64,000 bases of DNA from an uncultured Microbacterium sp. GTDB lineage: Bacteria; Actinomycetota; Actinomycetes; Actinomycetales; Microbacteriaceae. The position numbers and the translations under genes were made by a program. The DNA lies in NCBI GenBank assembly GCA_913774665.1, contig CAJYHN010000010.1, forward strand, positions 1 to 64,000, read 5' to 3'. Every line of letters begins with the position of its first letter. The first letter of the stretch is position 1. This document shows positions 12,094-20,574 of this stretch, in pieces. The notes beneath the pieces are model-generated. The model saw only the letters and a list, made by a program, of their open reading frames with translations, searched no databases and had not been told where the DNA came from.

Positions 12094-13443
12094 TCAACCG
12101 GCGCGGAGCCAGCTGTAGTTGTTGTCGTCGCCGTACTGGAAGACACCGATGGTGGCCTGCGTCGGGTCGCCCACGTCGTTGAACGTGATCGGACCCGAGA
12201 CGCCGTCGTAATCGGCTTCGCCGCCGCCGACGATGATGTCGGCGCACTGGGCGTAGCTGGTGCACTTCGTGCCGCCGCCCTTACCGCCCGAGACCGCCTG
12301 CATGTTCGCGGCCACGTCGGGACCGGCCGCCGAGCCCGCCTTCAGCGCCGCGAGGGCGAGGAGGACGACCGAGTCGTAGGACTCGGGGGCGTAGGTGTAG
12401 TCCTCGAGCTTGGCGTTGCCCTTGCCCGTCCAGAACGAATCCAGCGTGCTGCGGAAGGTCGCCGTCGAGTCGGGGTCGACGCTGGGGTACGTGCCCTTGG
12501 CGCCGGTGAGGGTGCCGTTGGGAAACTGCGTGCCGAAGTTCTTCAGGTTGCCGTCGACGAAGAACAGCTTGTCCTTCGCGAAGCTGGCCGTCAGGTCGGG
12601 GATGATCGTCGAGACCTCGTCGAACGTGATCAGGGCGATCGCGTCGGGCTTCTGGGCCAGGACGTCCTCGATCTGCGCCGAGAAGTTCGTGTCACCGGTG
12701 TTGTAAAGGCTGGTGGCCACGACGGATCCGCCCGCGCCCTCGAACGCCTTCTTGGTGAAGCACGCGAGACCGGTGCCGTACGAGTCGTTCAGCACGATCA
12801 TGCCGAGGGTCTCGTTGCCCTCGGAGGCGATCAGGTTGCCGAGGACCTCGCCCTGGAGCACGTCCGAGGGAGCAGTCCGCCAGTACAGGCCCTTGTCGTT
12901 GTAGCCCGTGAAGGCCGCCGAGGTGTTCGCCGGCGAGATCTGCACGGCGTTGGCCGCGATGACCTGGTCGATGAACTGCAGCGAGGTGCCCGACGACGCT
13001 GCACCCACGATGGCCGTGGCACCGGCGCCCAGCAGGCGCGGGATCTCGGTCTCGTAGGCCTTGTTGTCGGTGTCACCCGAGTCGCCCTGGATGAGGTTGA
13101 TGTTGACGCCCTTGTTGGCGGCGTTGATGTCGGATGCCGCGAGCTCGGTGCCCGCGATCTCGGGCGGGCCGAGGAAGGCGAGGTTGCCCGTGACGGGCAG
13201 GGCCGTACCGATGTTGTACGTGAGGTCCTTCGCGGGGCCGGTCGAGGTCGACGAGTACTCGGGCGTGTACGAGGCGGGTTCGGCGGCGTTGCAGTCGATC
13301 GGGAAGTCGCCCCCACCGGCGGCATTGCCGGAGTCGGACGGAGTGCTGGTGCCGGTGCAACCGGCGAGGACGAGCGCGGTGACGCCGACTACGGCGAAGC
13401 CGCCGATGATCTTCGCCGCACGCGAACGGGAGAGGACACTCAT
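12094..13443 (-). CDS. branched-chain amino acid type ABC substrate-binding lipoprotein
   Basis: This is a periplasmic-binding-fold receptor of the LivK/amide-binding group (Peripla_BP_6 type), 449 residues. It has a lipoprotein signal with the lipobox LVLAGC (Cys29), so it should be anchored to the outer face of the membrane. The receptor domain follows a Ser/Gly/Thr linker, starting around residue 65 with TYNIGTALPVTGNLAFLGPP. AAGGAG lies before the ATG. The natural partner is the livHMGF operon 600 bp away on the other strand. Four Cys residues besides the lipid Cys are unusual for this fold and could form disulfides. The ligand cannot be read from the sequence. Confidence 0.92.
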   Translation of the reverse strand: MSVLSRSRAAKIIGGFAVVGVTALVLAGCTGTSTPSDSGNAAGGGDFPIDCNAAEPASYTPEYSSTSTGPAKDLTYNIGTALPVTGNLAFLGPPEIAGTELAASDINAANKGVNINLIQGDSGDTDNKAYETEIPRLLGAGATAIVGAASSGTSLQFIDQVIAANAVQISPANTSAAFTGYNDKGLYWRTAPSDVLQGEVLGNLIASEGNETLGMIVLNDSYGTGLACFTKKAFEGAGGSVVATSLYNTGDTNFSAQIEDVLAQKPDAIALITFDEVSTIIPDLTASFAKDKLFFVDGNLKNFGTQFPNGTLTGAKGTYPSVDPDSTATFRSTLDSFWTGKGNAKLEDYTYAPESYDSVVLLALAALKAGSAAGPDVAANMQAVSGGKGGGTKCTSYAQCADIIVGGGEADYDGVSGPITFNDVGDPTQATIGVFQYGDDNNYSWLRAG

Positions 13444-13512
13444 ATGGGTGCTCCTTGGTGAGGTGGAACCGCGCGGATAACCCGCTCGGATTGTGACAAA
13501 CCTAATGGCGCA

Positions 13513-13541
13513 TTTGTAGCCGTGATGTTGCAATGTGTTAA
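13513..13541 (-). promoter_or_regulatory. predicted promoter of the receptor gene
   Basis: On the minus strand TTAACA (13536-13541) and TACAAA (13513-13518) are separated by 17 nt, inside an AT-richer patch. The leader to the ATG at 13443 would be about 65 nt. Confidence 0.55.
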
Positions 13542-13610
13542 CGGTCGATTACGCGACCTAATCGTTACTTTCGCGCGACAATTCCGGGCCGAGAAACGCA
13601 GGAAATGTCG

Positions 13611-14552
13611 TTACGCCAGCTCGGCGACATCGACCGGAACGCGCCGATGACGACGCGATGCAATGACGGAGTCGACGCTCAGGATCGCGAGGGCCGCCCA
13701 GACGAGGGCGAAACCGATCCAGCGCTCGACCGTCATGGGCTCGTGCAGCACCCACACCCCGATCGCGAACTGGATGATCGGCGCGATGAACTGCAGGAGG
13801 CCGATGACGGTGAGCGGCACGCGCCGCGCTCCGGAGGCGAACAACAGCAGGGGGACGGCCGTGACGGCTCCCGCCGAGAGAAGGAGCACCGTGTGCAGCG
13901 TTCCCGCCGTGCCCAGGGTGATCCCCGTGAGGTTCGCGACGAATCCCAGCTGGATGGCGGCGACCGGCAGGAGCCAGAGCGATTCGAGGGTAAGTCCGCT
14001 GACGGCATCCACCGCCGGCCCGATCTGCTTCTTCACGAGACCGTAGAAGCCGAACGAGAAGGCGAGGGTCAGCGCGATCCAGGGGAACGCGCCGTAGCCG
14101 ATGACGATCACCGCGACCGCGACGACGGCGAGACCGATGGCGATCCACGGCACGAGGCGCAGCCGCTCGCGGAGCACGATGACTCCGAGCAGCACGGTCA
14201 CGATCGGGTTGATGAAGTAGCCCAGGCTCGTCTCGATGACCCGATCGGTCAGCGCACCGAAGAGATAGGTCTGCCAGTTCACGTAGATGAGCACGCCGGC
14301 CACCGCGGTGAGCCCCATCAGACGCGGCTGGCGCACGATCGCGAGGAAGGGCCGCCACATGCGCAGCACCGTCAGCAGCAGGAGGCAGAAGGCGAACGCG
14401 AGGATGATCCGCCAGGCCACGACCTCGAACGGGCCGGTGGGCTTGAGCTGCAGGAAGTAGATCGGCAGGACGCCCCACAACAGGTAGGCGCCGAGGGCGT
14501 ACAGGGCACCGCGAGTGGTTCCCCCGGTCGGAGCAGAGAGAGCGGGGGTCAC
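13611..14552 (-). CDS. rarD: RarD-type EamA transporter
   Basis: The 313-residue membrane protein has ten predicted hydrophobic helices and the RarD hallmarks near the N-terminus (ALGAYLLWGVLPIYF) and in helix 4 (FINPIVTVLLGV). RarD proteins are drug/metabolite superfamily transporters; the substrate is not established. The GTG start is placed 6 nt after TAGGCT (14559-14564, minus strand), so the mRNA is probably leaderless. Confidence 0.88.
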   Translation of the reverse strand: MTPALSAPTGGTTRGALYALGAYLLWGVLPIYFLQLKPTGPFEVVAWRIILAFAFCLLLLTVLRMWRPFLAIVRQPRLMGLTAVAGVLIYVNWQTYLFGALTDRVIETSLGYFINPIVTVLLGVIVLRERLRLVPWIAIGLAVVAVAVIVIGYGAFPWIALTLAFSFGFYGLVKKQIGPAVDAVSGLTLESLWLLPVAAIQLGFVANLTGITLGTAGTLHTVLLLSAGAVTAVPLLLFASGARRVPLTVIGLLQFIAPIIQFAIGVWVLHEPMTVERWIGFALVWAALAILSVDSVIASRRHRRVPVDVAELA

Positions 14553-14624
14553 CGACTCAGCCTACGCGCGAGATCGACCCCGCGACGGTCGCGCCTCCCC
14601 CTCTTCCTGCCATCCGGGGGACGA

Positions 14625-14659
14625 CGAAGGCCCCGGATGCCGAGCACCCGGGGCCTTCG
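14625..14659 (-). terminator. terminator of groES
   Basis: A 12-bp stem (14625-14636 with 14648-14659) lies 16 nt after the groES stop. groES is therefore probably transcribed alone, with no groEL directly downstream. Confidence 0.8.
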
Positions 14660-14674
14660 AACGATCTCACTCGA

Positions 14675-14971
14675 TCAGCGGACGACGACCGCCAGGACGT
14701 CGCGAGCCGAGAGCACGAGGTACTCCTCGGCGCCGAACTTGACCTCGGTGCCGCCGTACTTGCTGTAGAGCACGCGGTCGCCGACGGCGACGTCGAGGGG
14801 GACACGGTTGCCGTTGTCGTCGATGCGGCCGGGGCCGACGGCGACGACTTCGCCCTCCTGCGGCTTCTCCTTGGCGGTGTCGGGGATGACGAGACCACTC
14901 GCAGTGGTCTGCTCAGCCTCGACCTGCTTGATGACGATGCGGTCCTCGAGCGGCTTGATGGAAACCGACAC
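14675..14971 (-). CDS. groES: co-chaperonin GroES
   Basis: GroES caps the GroEL chaperonin. The 98-residue protein has the family N-terminus [11 protein letters not shown], the mobile loop region [11 protein letters not shown] and the C-terminal [13 protein letters not shown]. It stands alone: rarD is next on the same strand, and groEL is not in this window. Two CIRCE elements overlap the promoter, so HrcA control of the heat-shock response is expected. Confidence 0.97.
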   Translation of the reverse strand: MSVSIKPLEDRIVIKQVEAEQTTASGLVIPDTAKEKPQEGEVVAVGPGRIDDNGNRVPLDVAVGDRVLYSKYGGTEVKFGAEEYLVLSARDVLAVVVR

Positions 14972-15005
14972 GGTCTACCTCTTCTTTCTCGTTACAGAAG
15001 ACTTG

Positions 15006-15032
15006 TCAGCACTCACGCGGGGAGAGTGCTAA
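15006..15032 (-). promoter_or_regulatory. CIRCE operator 1 (HrcA)
   Basis: TCAGCACTC-N9-GAGTGCTAA matches the CIRCE consensus (TTAGCACTC-N9-GAGTGCTAA) with one change. It lies just downstream of the predicted transcription start of groES. Confidence 0.92.
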
Positions 15033-15036
15033 TTCG

Positions 15037-15065
15037 AGTGTAGAGAAGCGCTGGCACTCACGCAA
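15037..15065 (-). promoter_or_regulatory. groES promoter
   Basis: On the minus strand TTGCGT (15060-15065) and TACACT (15037-15042) are separated by 17 nt. The -35 box falls in the spacer of CIRCE 2 and the -10 lies between the two operators. Confidence 0.7.
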
Positions 15066-15078
15066 CGCGAGTGCCAGC
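15050..15078 (-). promoter_or_regulatory. CIRCE operator 2 (HrcA)
   Basis: GCTGGCACTC-N9-GAGTGCCAGC is a perfect 10-bp inverted repeat with the 9-nt CIRCE spacer. It covers the -35 region of groES and also lies immediately upstream of the plus-strand methyltransferase gene. Confidence 0.85.
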
Positions 15079-15103
15079 AACGACCCGCGCCTAGGCTGAA
15101 TCG

Positions 15104-16291
15104 GTGGATACCAGCGAGCTGACCGCCCTGCTCACGCCCGAGGGCCTGCGCCTTCTCGACGAGGTGGGCGCCCTCGACTCGACCGACGAAGTCGCCCGAG
15201 CCGTCTCGCGCCTGCGGGCCGCCGGGCACTCCCCCGATCTCGTCTCGGCCGTCGTCGGGCAGGCACGCCTCCGCGTGCGCGCGGCCGCGAAGTTCGGCCC
15301 CTTCGCCGACCGGATGCTCTTCACGAGAGCCGGCCTCGAGCAGGCGACGCGCCTGTCCATCGCCGCCCGGCACGCGGGCCGCTTCCGCGCCGCGGGGATC
15401 GAGCGCGTGGCCGACCTCGGCTGCGGGATCGGCGGAGACGCCCTCGGGATGGCGGGTCTCGGCATCCGGGTGCACGCCGTCGATGCCGACGAGGTGACCG
15501 CCGCGATCGCCGCCTACAACCTCGCCCCCTTCGGCGATACGGCCACGGTGCAGCACGCGCGGGCCGAGGACGTCGACCTGAACGGAACGGATGCCGTCTG
15601 GCTCGACCCCGCGCGCCGCACGGCGGGGCACGCCGAGACGCGACAGGTGTCGTCGGACGAGTGGTCGCCGTCTCTCGAGTGGGTCTTCGCGCTGCTGAGG
15701 ACGAAGCCGGGTGGGGTGAAGCTCGGTCCGGGATTCGACCGCGCGCAGATCCCCGACGACGTCGAGGCGCAGTGGATCAGCGCAGACGGCTCGACCATCG
15801 AACTCGTCCTCTGGGCCGGCTCCCTCGCCCGCGCGGGCGTGCGACGCGCCGCGCTCGTGGTGAGGGGAGGTGACGCCTGGGAGCTCACCGCCCCCGCCGA
15901 CAGCCCCGACGTCGAAGACCGCGAACTCGGTGCGTTCGTGCACGAGCCCGACGGCGCCGTCATCCGCGCGCGGCTCATCGGCGAGGTCGGACGAGCCCTG
16001 GATGCCGGCATGCTCGCGCCCGGCATCGCCTACCTGACCTCCGACGCGGCGTTGACGAGCCCGTTCGTGTCATCGTTCCGCGTGCGCGAGCAGCTGCCGG
16101 CCGATCCGAAGAAACTCGCTCAGGCCCTCCGCGCCCGAGGCATCGGCACGCTGGAGATCAAGAAGCGCGGTGTCGATGTGGATCCGGCGGTGCTGCGCAA
16201 GAAGCTGTCGCTCCGCGGGGACGCGGCCGCCACGCTCATCCTCACGCGCGTCGGGTCGAAGCGGCTCGCCCTCCTGGCCGACCGCGTTTGA
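15104..16291 (+). CDS. class I SAM-dependent methyltransferase, THUMP-like C-terminus
   Basis: The 395-residue protein has a Rossmann methyltransferase motif I (VADLGCGIGGDAL, near residue 104), an acidic motif II (VHAVDAD) and a DPARR motif near residue 168. The C-terminal ~70 residues resemble a THUMP-like domain that may bind RNA. The target is unknown. The GTG start lies 6 nt after TAGGCT (15092-15097), so it is probably leaderless. The promoter is only 14 bp from CIRCE 2 of the divergent groES, so HrcA might influence it. Confidence 0.82.
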   Translation: MDTSELTALLTPEGLRLLDEVGALDSTDEVARAVSRLRAAGHSPDLVSAVVGQARLRVRAAAKFGPFADRMLFTRAGLEQATRLSIAARHAGRFRAAGIERVADLGCGIGGDALGMAGLGIRVHAVDADEVTAAIAAYNLAPFGDTATVQHARAEDVDLNGTDAVWLDPARRTAGHAETRQVSSDEWSPSLEWVFALLRTKPGGVKLGPGFDRAQIPDDVEAQWISADGSTIELVLWAGSLARAGVRRAALVVRGGDAWELTAPADSPDVEDRELGAFVHEPDGAVIRARLIGEVGRALDAGMLAPGIAYLTSDAALTSPFVSSFRVREQLPADPKKLAQALRARGIGTLEIKKRGVDVDPAVLRKKLSLRGDAAATLILTRVGSKRLALLADRV

Positions 16292-16300
16292 CGATGCGGG

Positions 16301-16765
16301 TCACCCGACGGAGAGCTGCGAGAAGCCCCAGACCAACCATCCGACGCTGAACGCGATCGACACCACCGCGAGCGCGAGAGCCCAGACGGCGACCCGTCGG
16401 CTGTCGTGCGCCCGGCGGAGGGAGATGCTCGCGAGGATCACCCCGACGACACCGATGGGCACCAGCCACCCGGTGAACACCGCCGCTGTGAGAGCGATGA
16501 TCGCCACCCCCAGGGCCCAGGGTGCGACGGACGGCGGCTTCGGGGGAACGGGCGGCACGTACGGGATCAGATGATCGCCGAACGCCGCCATCTCGAGTTG
16601 AGCGGTCGGCAGGCGACCGTCGTCATCGTCACCCGCGTCGGGGGTGGTCATCTCGGAACCCGCCGCCCGGACGTCGGCGGGCAGAGGTGGCACGGGAGGC
16701 AGGTCGACCGCGGGGGCGGCGTCCTCCTTGCGGGCCCGACGCGTGGGCGGTGGTACCTCGGTCAC
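16301..16765 (-). CDS. DUF4190-like membrane protein
   Basis: The 154-residue product has a Pro-rich, acidic N-terminal half (cytoplasmic or unfolded) and two hydrophobic segments (about residues 83-113 and 125-147). This matches the DUF4190 type of small actinobacterial membrane proteins; no function is known. The GTG start overlaps the tsaD stop by 4 nt, making it the last gene of the tsaB-rimI-tsaD operon. It converges with the methyltransferase gene 9 bp away. Confidence 0.7.
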   Translation of the reverse strand: MTEVPPPTRRARKEDAAPAVDLPPVPPLPADVRAAGSEMTTPDAGDDDDGRLPTAQLEMAAFGDHLIPYVPPVPPKPPSVAPWALGVAIIALTAAVFTGWLVPIGVVGVILASISLRRAHDSRRVAVWALALAVVSIAFSVGWLVWGFSQLSVG

Positions 16766-17862
16766 GGGGTGGCTCCCGCGCGCGGGGCCGGGGTCTCGGC
16801 ATCCGGATCCTCCGCCACCTGGATCTCGGTGACGGGGAGCGTCGAATCGGCCCCGAAGGCGAGGGTCGAGGGACGACGGCCCGACGAGATGAGCTCCGCG
16901 GCGAGCGCCGCGATCATCGCGCCGTTGTCGGTGCACAGCCGCAGCGGCGGGATGCGCACCGCGACCCCGGCGGCCGCCGCACGCTCGAGGGCGACCTCGC
17001 GCAGGCGCTTGTTGGCGATCACCCCACCGCCGAGCAGCAGACGCGGGACGCCGTGACGCGCACACGCGTCGAGGGCCTTCGTCACGAGGACATCGACGAC
17101 GGCCTCGCGGAACGACGCGGCGACATCGGCGACGGGCACGGGCTTCCCCGCGGCCTCGTGCTGCTCGACCCAGCGCGCCACGGCCGTCTTCAGCCCCGAG
17201 AACGAGAAGTCGTAGCGATGGGAGGCCATGTCCGAGGCGCGGGAGAGCCCGCGCGGGAAGCGGATCGCCGTCGGGTCGCCCTCGGCCGCGGCTCGATCGA
17301 TCTCGGGGCCACCGGGGTACGGGAGCTTCAGCAGGCGAGCGACCTTGTCGAACGCCTCACCGGCCGCGTCGTCCATCGTCTCGCCGAGGAGCTCGACGTC
17401 GCTCGTGAGGTCGCGCACCAGCAGGAGCGAGGTGTGCCCTCCGCTGACGAGCAGGGCGACGGTTGGGTACTCCAGCTCCCCCGCGTCGGCGTCGAGGATG
17501 TCGGCGGCGATGTGCCCGACGAGATGGTTGACGGCGTAGAGCGGCTTGTCGAGGGCGACCGCGAGCCCCTTGGCGGCGCCCACGCCGACCATCAGGGCGC
17601 CCGCCAGGCCCGGCCCGCTCGTCACCGCCACCGCATCGAGATCGGCGAGGGTCACACCGGCCTCGGCGAGGGCCGCATCGATCGAGGGCTGCAGAGCCTC
17701 GAGGTGGGCGCGCGCGGCGACCTCGGGCACGACGCCGCCGTAGCGGGCGTGCTCGTCCATGCTCGAGGCGATCGTGTTGCTGAGCAACTGTCGGCCGCGC
17801 ACGATCCCGATACCGGTCTCGTCGCAGCTGGTCTCGATGCCGAGCACGAGGGGCGCGTTCAT
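16762..17862 (-). CDS. tsaD: tRNA N6-threonylcarbamoyladenosine transferase
   Basis: TsaD transfers the threonylcarbamoyl group onto A37 of ANN-reading tRNAs with TsaB and TsaE. The 366-residue protein shows the ASKHA nucleotide fold and the metal-binding histidines in VNHLVGH. The segment SGGHTSL, the motif [13 protein letters not shown] and the late [11 protein letters not shown] are typical. The ATG at 17862 shares its A with the rimI stop (TGATG); an upstream GTG two codons earlier is possible. The C-terminus adds about 20 residues to the usual length. Confidence 0.96.
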   Translation of the reverse strand: MNAPLVLGIETSCDETGIGIVRGRQLLSNTIASSMDEHARYGGVVPEVAARAHLEALQPSIDAALAEAGVTLADLDAVAVTSGPGLAGALMVGVGAAKGLAVALDKPLYAVNHLVGHIAADILDADAGELEYPTVALLVSGGHTSLLLVRDLTSDVELLGETMDDAAGEAFDKVARLLKLPYPGGPEIDRAAAEGDPTAIRFPRGLSRASDMASHRYDFSFSGLKTAVARWVEQHEAAGKPVPVADVAASFREAVVDVLVTKALDACARHGVPRLLLGGGVIANKRLREVALERAAAAGVAVRIPPLRLCTDNGAMIAALAAELISSGRRPSTLAFGADSTLPVTEIQVAEDPDAETPAPRAGATP

Positions 17863-18428
17863 CAGCACCAGCCCTTTCCGGTGGCGGTCGCGGGAGAGGG
17901 CACCTCGGCGCCGTCGACGGGCGGAGAGGTCTCGGTCGAGGCGGATGCGGGGGCCGTCGACTCCGCCCGCCGGGCGACCCAGCCGCGCAGATCCAGCTGC
18001 ATGACGATCGCGTCGACGTCGTCGGGTTGGTAGTAGCGAGGGCGACGCCCCACCTCGGCGAACCCCTCGGAGAGGTACAGCTTCTGGGCGACGGGATTGT
18101 CGGCGCGCACCTCGAGGAACACGTCGTGGACACCGCGGCGCGCGGCCTCCTCGAGCAGAGCGGTCAGCAGGGCTCGACCCCGCCCCCGACCCCGCGCGGC
18201 CTCGAAGATCGTGATGGTCTGGATGTCGGCATCCCGAGCCCCGCGCACCGCGCGGAGACCCGCGTAGCCGACGAACCGCCCCGCCTCTTCGACGACGACG
18301 TACCAGCCGTGCGGCGACGCGAGCTCCTCGCGCATCATCGCCGGGCTCCAGGCGTCGGTCGGGAACGAGGCGTGCTCGAGCGCCATGATGGCGTCGAGGT
18401 CGGCGAGGGTCGCGGTCCGCATCGCCAT
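17862..18428 (-). CDS. rimI: ribosomal protein S18-alanine N-acetyltransferase
   Basis: RimI is a GNAT acetyltransferase that acetylates the N-terminal Ala of S18. The acetyl-CoA loop [10 protein letters not shown] follows a typical beta strand, and the conserved [13 protein letters not shown] is present. The 188-residue product has a C-terminal Ser/Ala/Pro tail of about 35 residues beyond the fold. Its start overlaps the tsaB stop (TGATG), and its stop overlaps tsaD, as in other Actinobacteria. Confidence 0.92.
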   Translation of the reverse strand: MAMRTATLADLDAIMALEHASFPTDAWSPAMMREELASPHGWYVVVEEAGRFVGYAGLRAVRGARDADIQTITIFEAARGRGRGRALLTALLEEAARRGVHDVFLEVRADNPVAQKLYLSEGFAEVGRRPRYYQPDDVDAIVMQLDLRGWVARRAESTAPASASTETSPPVDGAEVPSPATATGKGWC

Positions 18429-19060
18429 CAGCTCACCCGCTTCGGCGCGTGGGCGGCGACGACGTCGGGGCTGCGCAGGTACAGGGGCTCCGCGTCCGCG
18501 AGCGTGCGGCCGGCGTCGAGGGCTCGCGCTGCGGCGAGCGCGATCATCGCGGCCGACACGGTCGTGGCATCGTAGCGACGCGCCCCGGCCGCATCGAGGC
18601 GCGCGTCGAGGTCGTCGCGGGGGCTGAGCTGCGCGTCGGACGACCGAACGGGAAGACCGTCGTCGTCGATGCCCTCGTAGATGCTGTAGGCGAACTCCTT
18701 GCGGCGGGCATCGGTGACGACGGCGAACCGACCGGTCTCACCGCCCGTCAACGCGTCGGAGAGGAGGACCCCGAGGGCGATGCCGTCGTGGCTCGGCACG
18801 GGGACGACGGGCACCCCGCGCCCGAGGGCGTAGACGCGGGCTGTGGCGATGCCGACCCGCAGCCCGGTGAAGGGCCCGGGGCCCATGCCGATCGCGACGT
18901 GCGTGGGGGCGGGCGCTCCGGCGGTCGCGCGCAGCAGGAGATCACCGATCACCTCCGCGTGGCCGAGAGGATTGCCGCTCTGCTCGTCGGCGAGCACTTC
19001 TCCGTCGCGGGCGATCGCGGCGACGGCGGTGCCGAGCGAGGTGTCGATGCCGAGAATCAC
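18428..19060 (-). CDS. tsaB: t6A biosynthesis protein TsaB
   Basis: TsaB is the inactive TsaD paralogue that dimerises with it. The 210-residue product has the ASKHA start [15 protein letters not shown] and the motif [13 protein letters not shown]. The GTG at 19060 was chosen because TACCCT (19067-19072, minus strand) ends 6 nt before it; the longer frame upstream overlaps the divergent hydrolase gene. It is the first gene of the tsaB-rimI-tsaD-DUF4190 operon. Confidence 0.94.
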   Translation of the reverse strand: MILGIDTSLGTAVAAIARDGEVLADEQSGNPLGHAEVIGDLLLRATAGAPAPTHVAIGMGPGPFTGLRVGIATARVYALGRGVPVVPVPSHDGIALGVLLSDALTGGETGRFAVVTDARRKEFAYSIYEGIDDDGLPVRSSDAQLSPRDDLDARLDAAGARRYDATTVSAAMIALAAARALDAGRTLADAEPLYLRSPDVVAAHAPKRVS

Positions 19061-19124
19061 GGTTCCAGGGTATCCGCCCCCTCTCCCCGGCATCCGACCG
19101 CGCCCTCCGCTCCGAAGAAGGGGC

Positions 19125-20093
19125 ATGGATGCCAACGACCTTGAGCTGCGACGAGTCGTGGTGCCCACCGGGGTGGGGCCGCTGGTGGTGCACGCCGGCC
19201 GTCGGTCGGGCAGCCCCGTGGCGACGATCCTCCTACACGGCGCCGCGGGGTCGTGGCGCACCTGGGGTGCCCTGATCGCGGCGTCCGACGGGCTGCGGCT
19301 TCCCCTGTCGGATATCGTCGCGATCGACCTGCCCGGCTGGGGCGAGACGCCCGGGCCCGTGCCGGAGCCGGCCGAGATCGCCGTGGCGGTCGCCGCAGCG
19401 GCTCGCGCGCTCGGCTACCCGCGGTGGCGCGTGGTCGGTCATTCCCTCGGCGGTGTGATCGCTCTCGACGTCGCCGCTCGCTTCCCCCGCGAGACCGTCG
19501 CGGTCGGGGTCGTCTCACCGAGCGGAGCCGGAGCGCGGGCCATCGCCCGGCACCCCGTCCGCAGCGCTGCCCGACTGCCGTGGCTGGCGGGGATGGTGCT
19601 CGCGATGCGGGTGCTGCGCGGACTCGGCCCCCTCGCCCGCCCGCTGCTGCGCCTGCTGCGTCGTACCGGCGCGTTGCACCGGCTCGCGCGACCGCTGTTC
19701 CGACACCCCGATCGCGTCGACCGGTCGGTGACCGACGACCTCGCCGACGAGATCCGCCCGTCGGCCTTCCTCGCCGCGGCGCACCTCTCGACCGGTCATG
19801 ACGACGGCGTCTGGCGACGGATCACCTGTCCGGTGCGATCGGTGCGGGGCGCGCACGACGTCTTCGTCGCCGAGCGCGACGCGCGGGAGTGGGCGCGCCT
19901 CATGCGCGATTACGACGACCGCGTCCTCACGGACAGCGGACACTTCGCCCACGTCGAACAGCCGGGCGAGACGCTTCGGGCCCTGCGTGAGGTGTGGGCG
20001 GCCGACCGCGCTCCGGCGCCCCGCGGAGGATCCGGACGCCCCCGCACAGCCATCGCGCGGCGCGCGAACCTCAGGGGCGACGCGAGATCGTGA
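19125..20093 (+). CDS. alpha/beta hydrolase
   Basis: The 322-residue protein has an alpha/beta hydrolase fold with oxyanion segment LLHGAAGSW, nucleophile elbow GHSLGG, an acidic residue in RGAHDVF and a late His in SGHFAHVEQP. A substrate cannot be assigned. GAAGAAGG precedes the ATG. It is embedded between tsaB and tsaE on the opposite strand, and its last 23 nt overlap the 3' end of tsaE tail to tail. The C-terminal Arg-rich tail is encoded mainly by that overlap. Confidence 0.85.
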   Translation: MDANDLELRRVVVPTGVGPLVVHAGRRSGSPVATILLHGAAGSWRTWGALIAASDGLRLPLSDIVAIDLPGWGETPGPVPEPAEIAVAVAAAARALGYPRWRVVGHSLGGVIALDVAARFPRETVAVGVVSPSGAGARAIARHPVRSAARLPWLAGMVLAMRVLRGLGPLARPLLRLLRRTGALHRLARPLFRHPDRVDRSVTDDLADEIRPSAFLAAAHLSTGHDDGVWRRITCPVRSVRGAHDVFVAERDAREWARLMRDYDDRVLTDSGHFAHVEQPGETLRALREVWAADRAPAPRGGSGRPRTAIARRANLRGDARS

Positions 20094-20574
20094 CCCGGCG
20101 CGGGGCGTCTGCGTCGAGCTCGACCGTGTGCACGGCGATCTCGCCGCACGCGTTGTCGACCCCGCGGCCCCCGACCTGACGATCGATCTCGATCTCCCAC
20201 CACGCATCGGAGAGGTACTCGGCGACACCGCGCCCCCACTCGACGATCACCGCCGAGCCCGCGACGTCGATGTCGAGGTCGTCGAGCTCCACGGCGGCTC
20301 CGAGTCGATAGGCGTCCACGTGCACCAGCGGCGTCCCGCCGACGAGAGAGGGGTGGGTGCGGGCGATCACGAACGTGGGGCTCTGAACGGGACCCCGGAT
20401 GCCGAGACCCTCGCCGATTCCCCGGGTGAGGGTCGTCTTGCCGGCGCCGAGCGGACCGGTGAGCACGACGACGTCACCCGGCTCGAGAGCGCGGCCGATG
20501 CTCCGTCCGAGCTCCTCCATGTCACCCGGACTCTCGACGAGCCTCTCGCCCAGCACACTGTCGGGAACGCTCAC
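20071..20574 (-). CDS. tsaE: t6A biosynthesis ATPase TsaE
   Basis: TsaE is the small P-loop ATPase needed for turnover of the TsaBD complex. The 167-residue protein has Walker A GPLGAGKTT (about residues 40-48), the switch SPTFV and the segment VEWGRGVAEYL with the conserved Trp/Gly. The GTG start overlaps the alr stop by 4 nt. The remaining t6A genes lie 0.5 kb downstream, beyond the opposite-strand hydrolase. Confidence 0.94.
   Translation of the reverse strand: MSVPDSVLGERLVESPGDMEELGRSIGRALEPGDVVVLTGPLGAGKTTLTRGIGEGLGIRGPVQSPTFVIARTHPSLVGGTPLVHVDAYRLGAAVELDDLDIDVAGSAVIVEWGRGVAEYLSDAWWEIEIDRQVGGRGVDNACGEIAVHTVELDADAPRRVTISRRP

Noticed and set aside
11703-12146. Minus-strand Arg/Pro/Gly-rich frame across the tandem repeats
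   Set aside because: It crosses the receptor gene's terminator and start of the gap, lacks a ribosome binding site, and its sequence reflects base composition.
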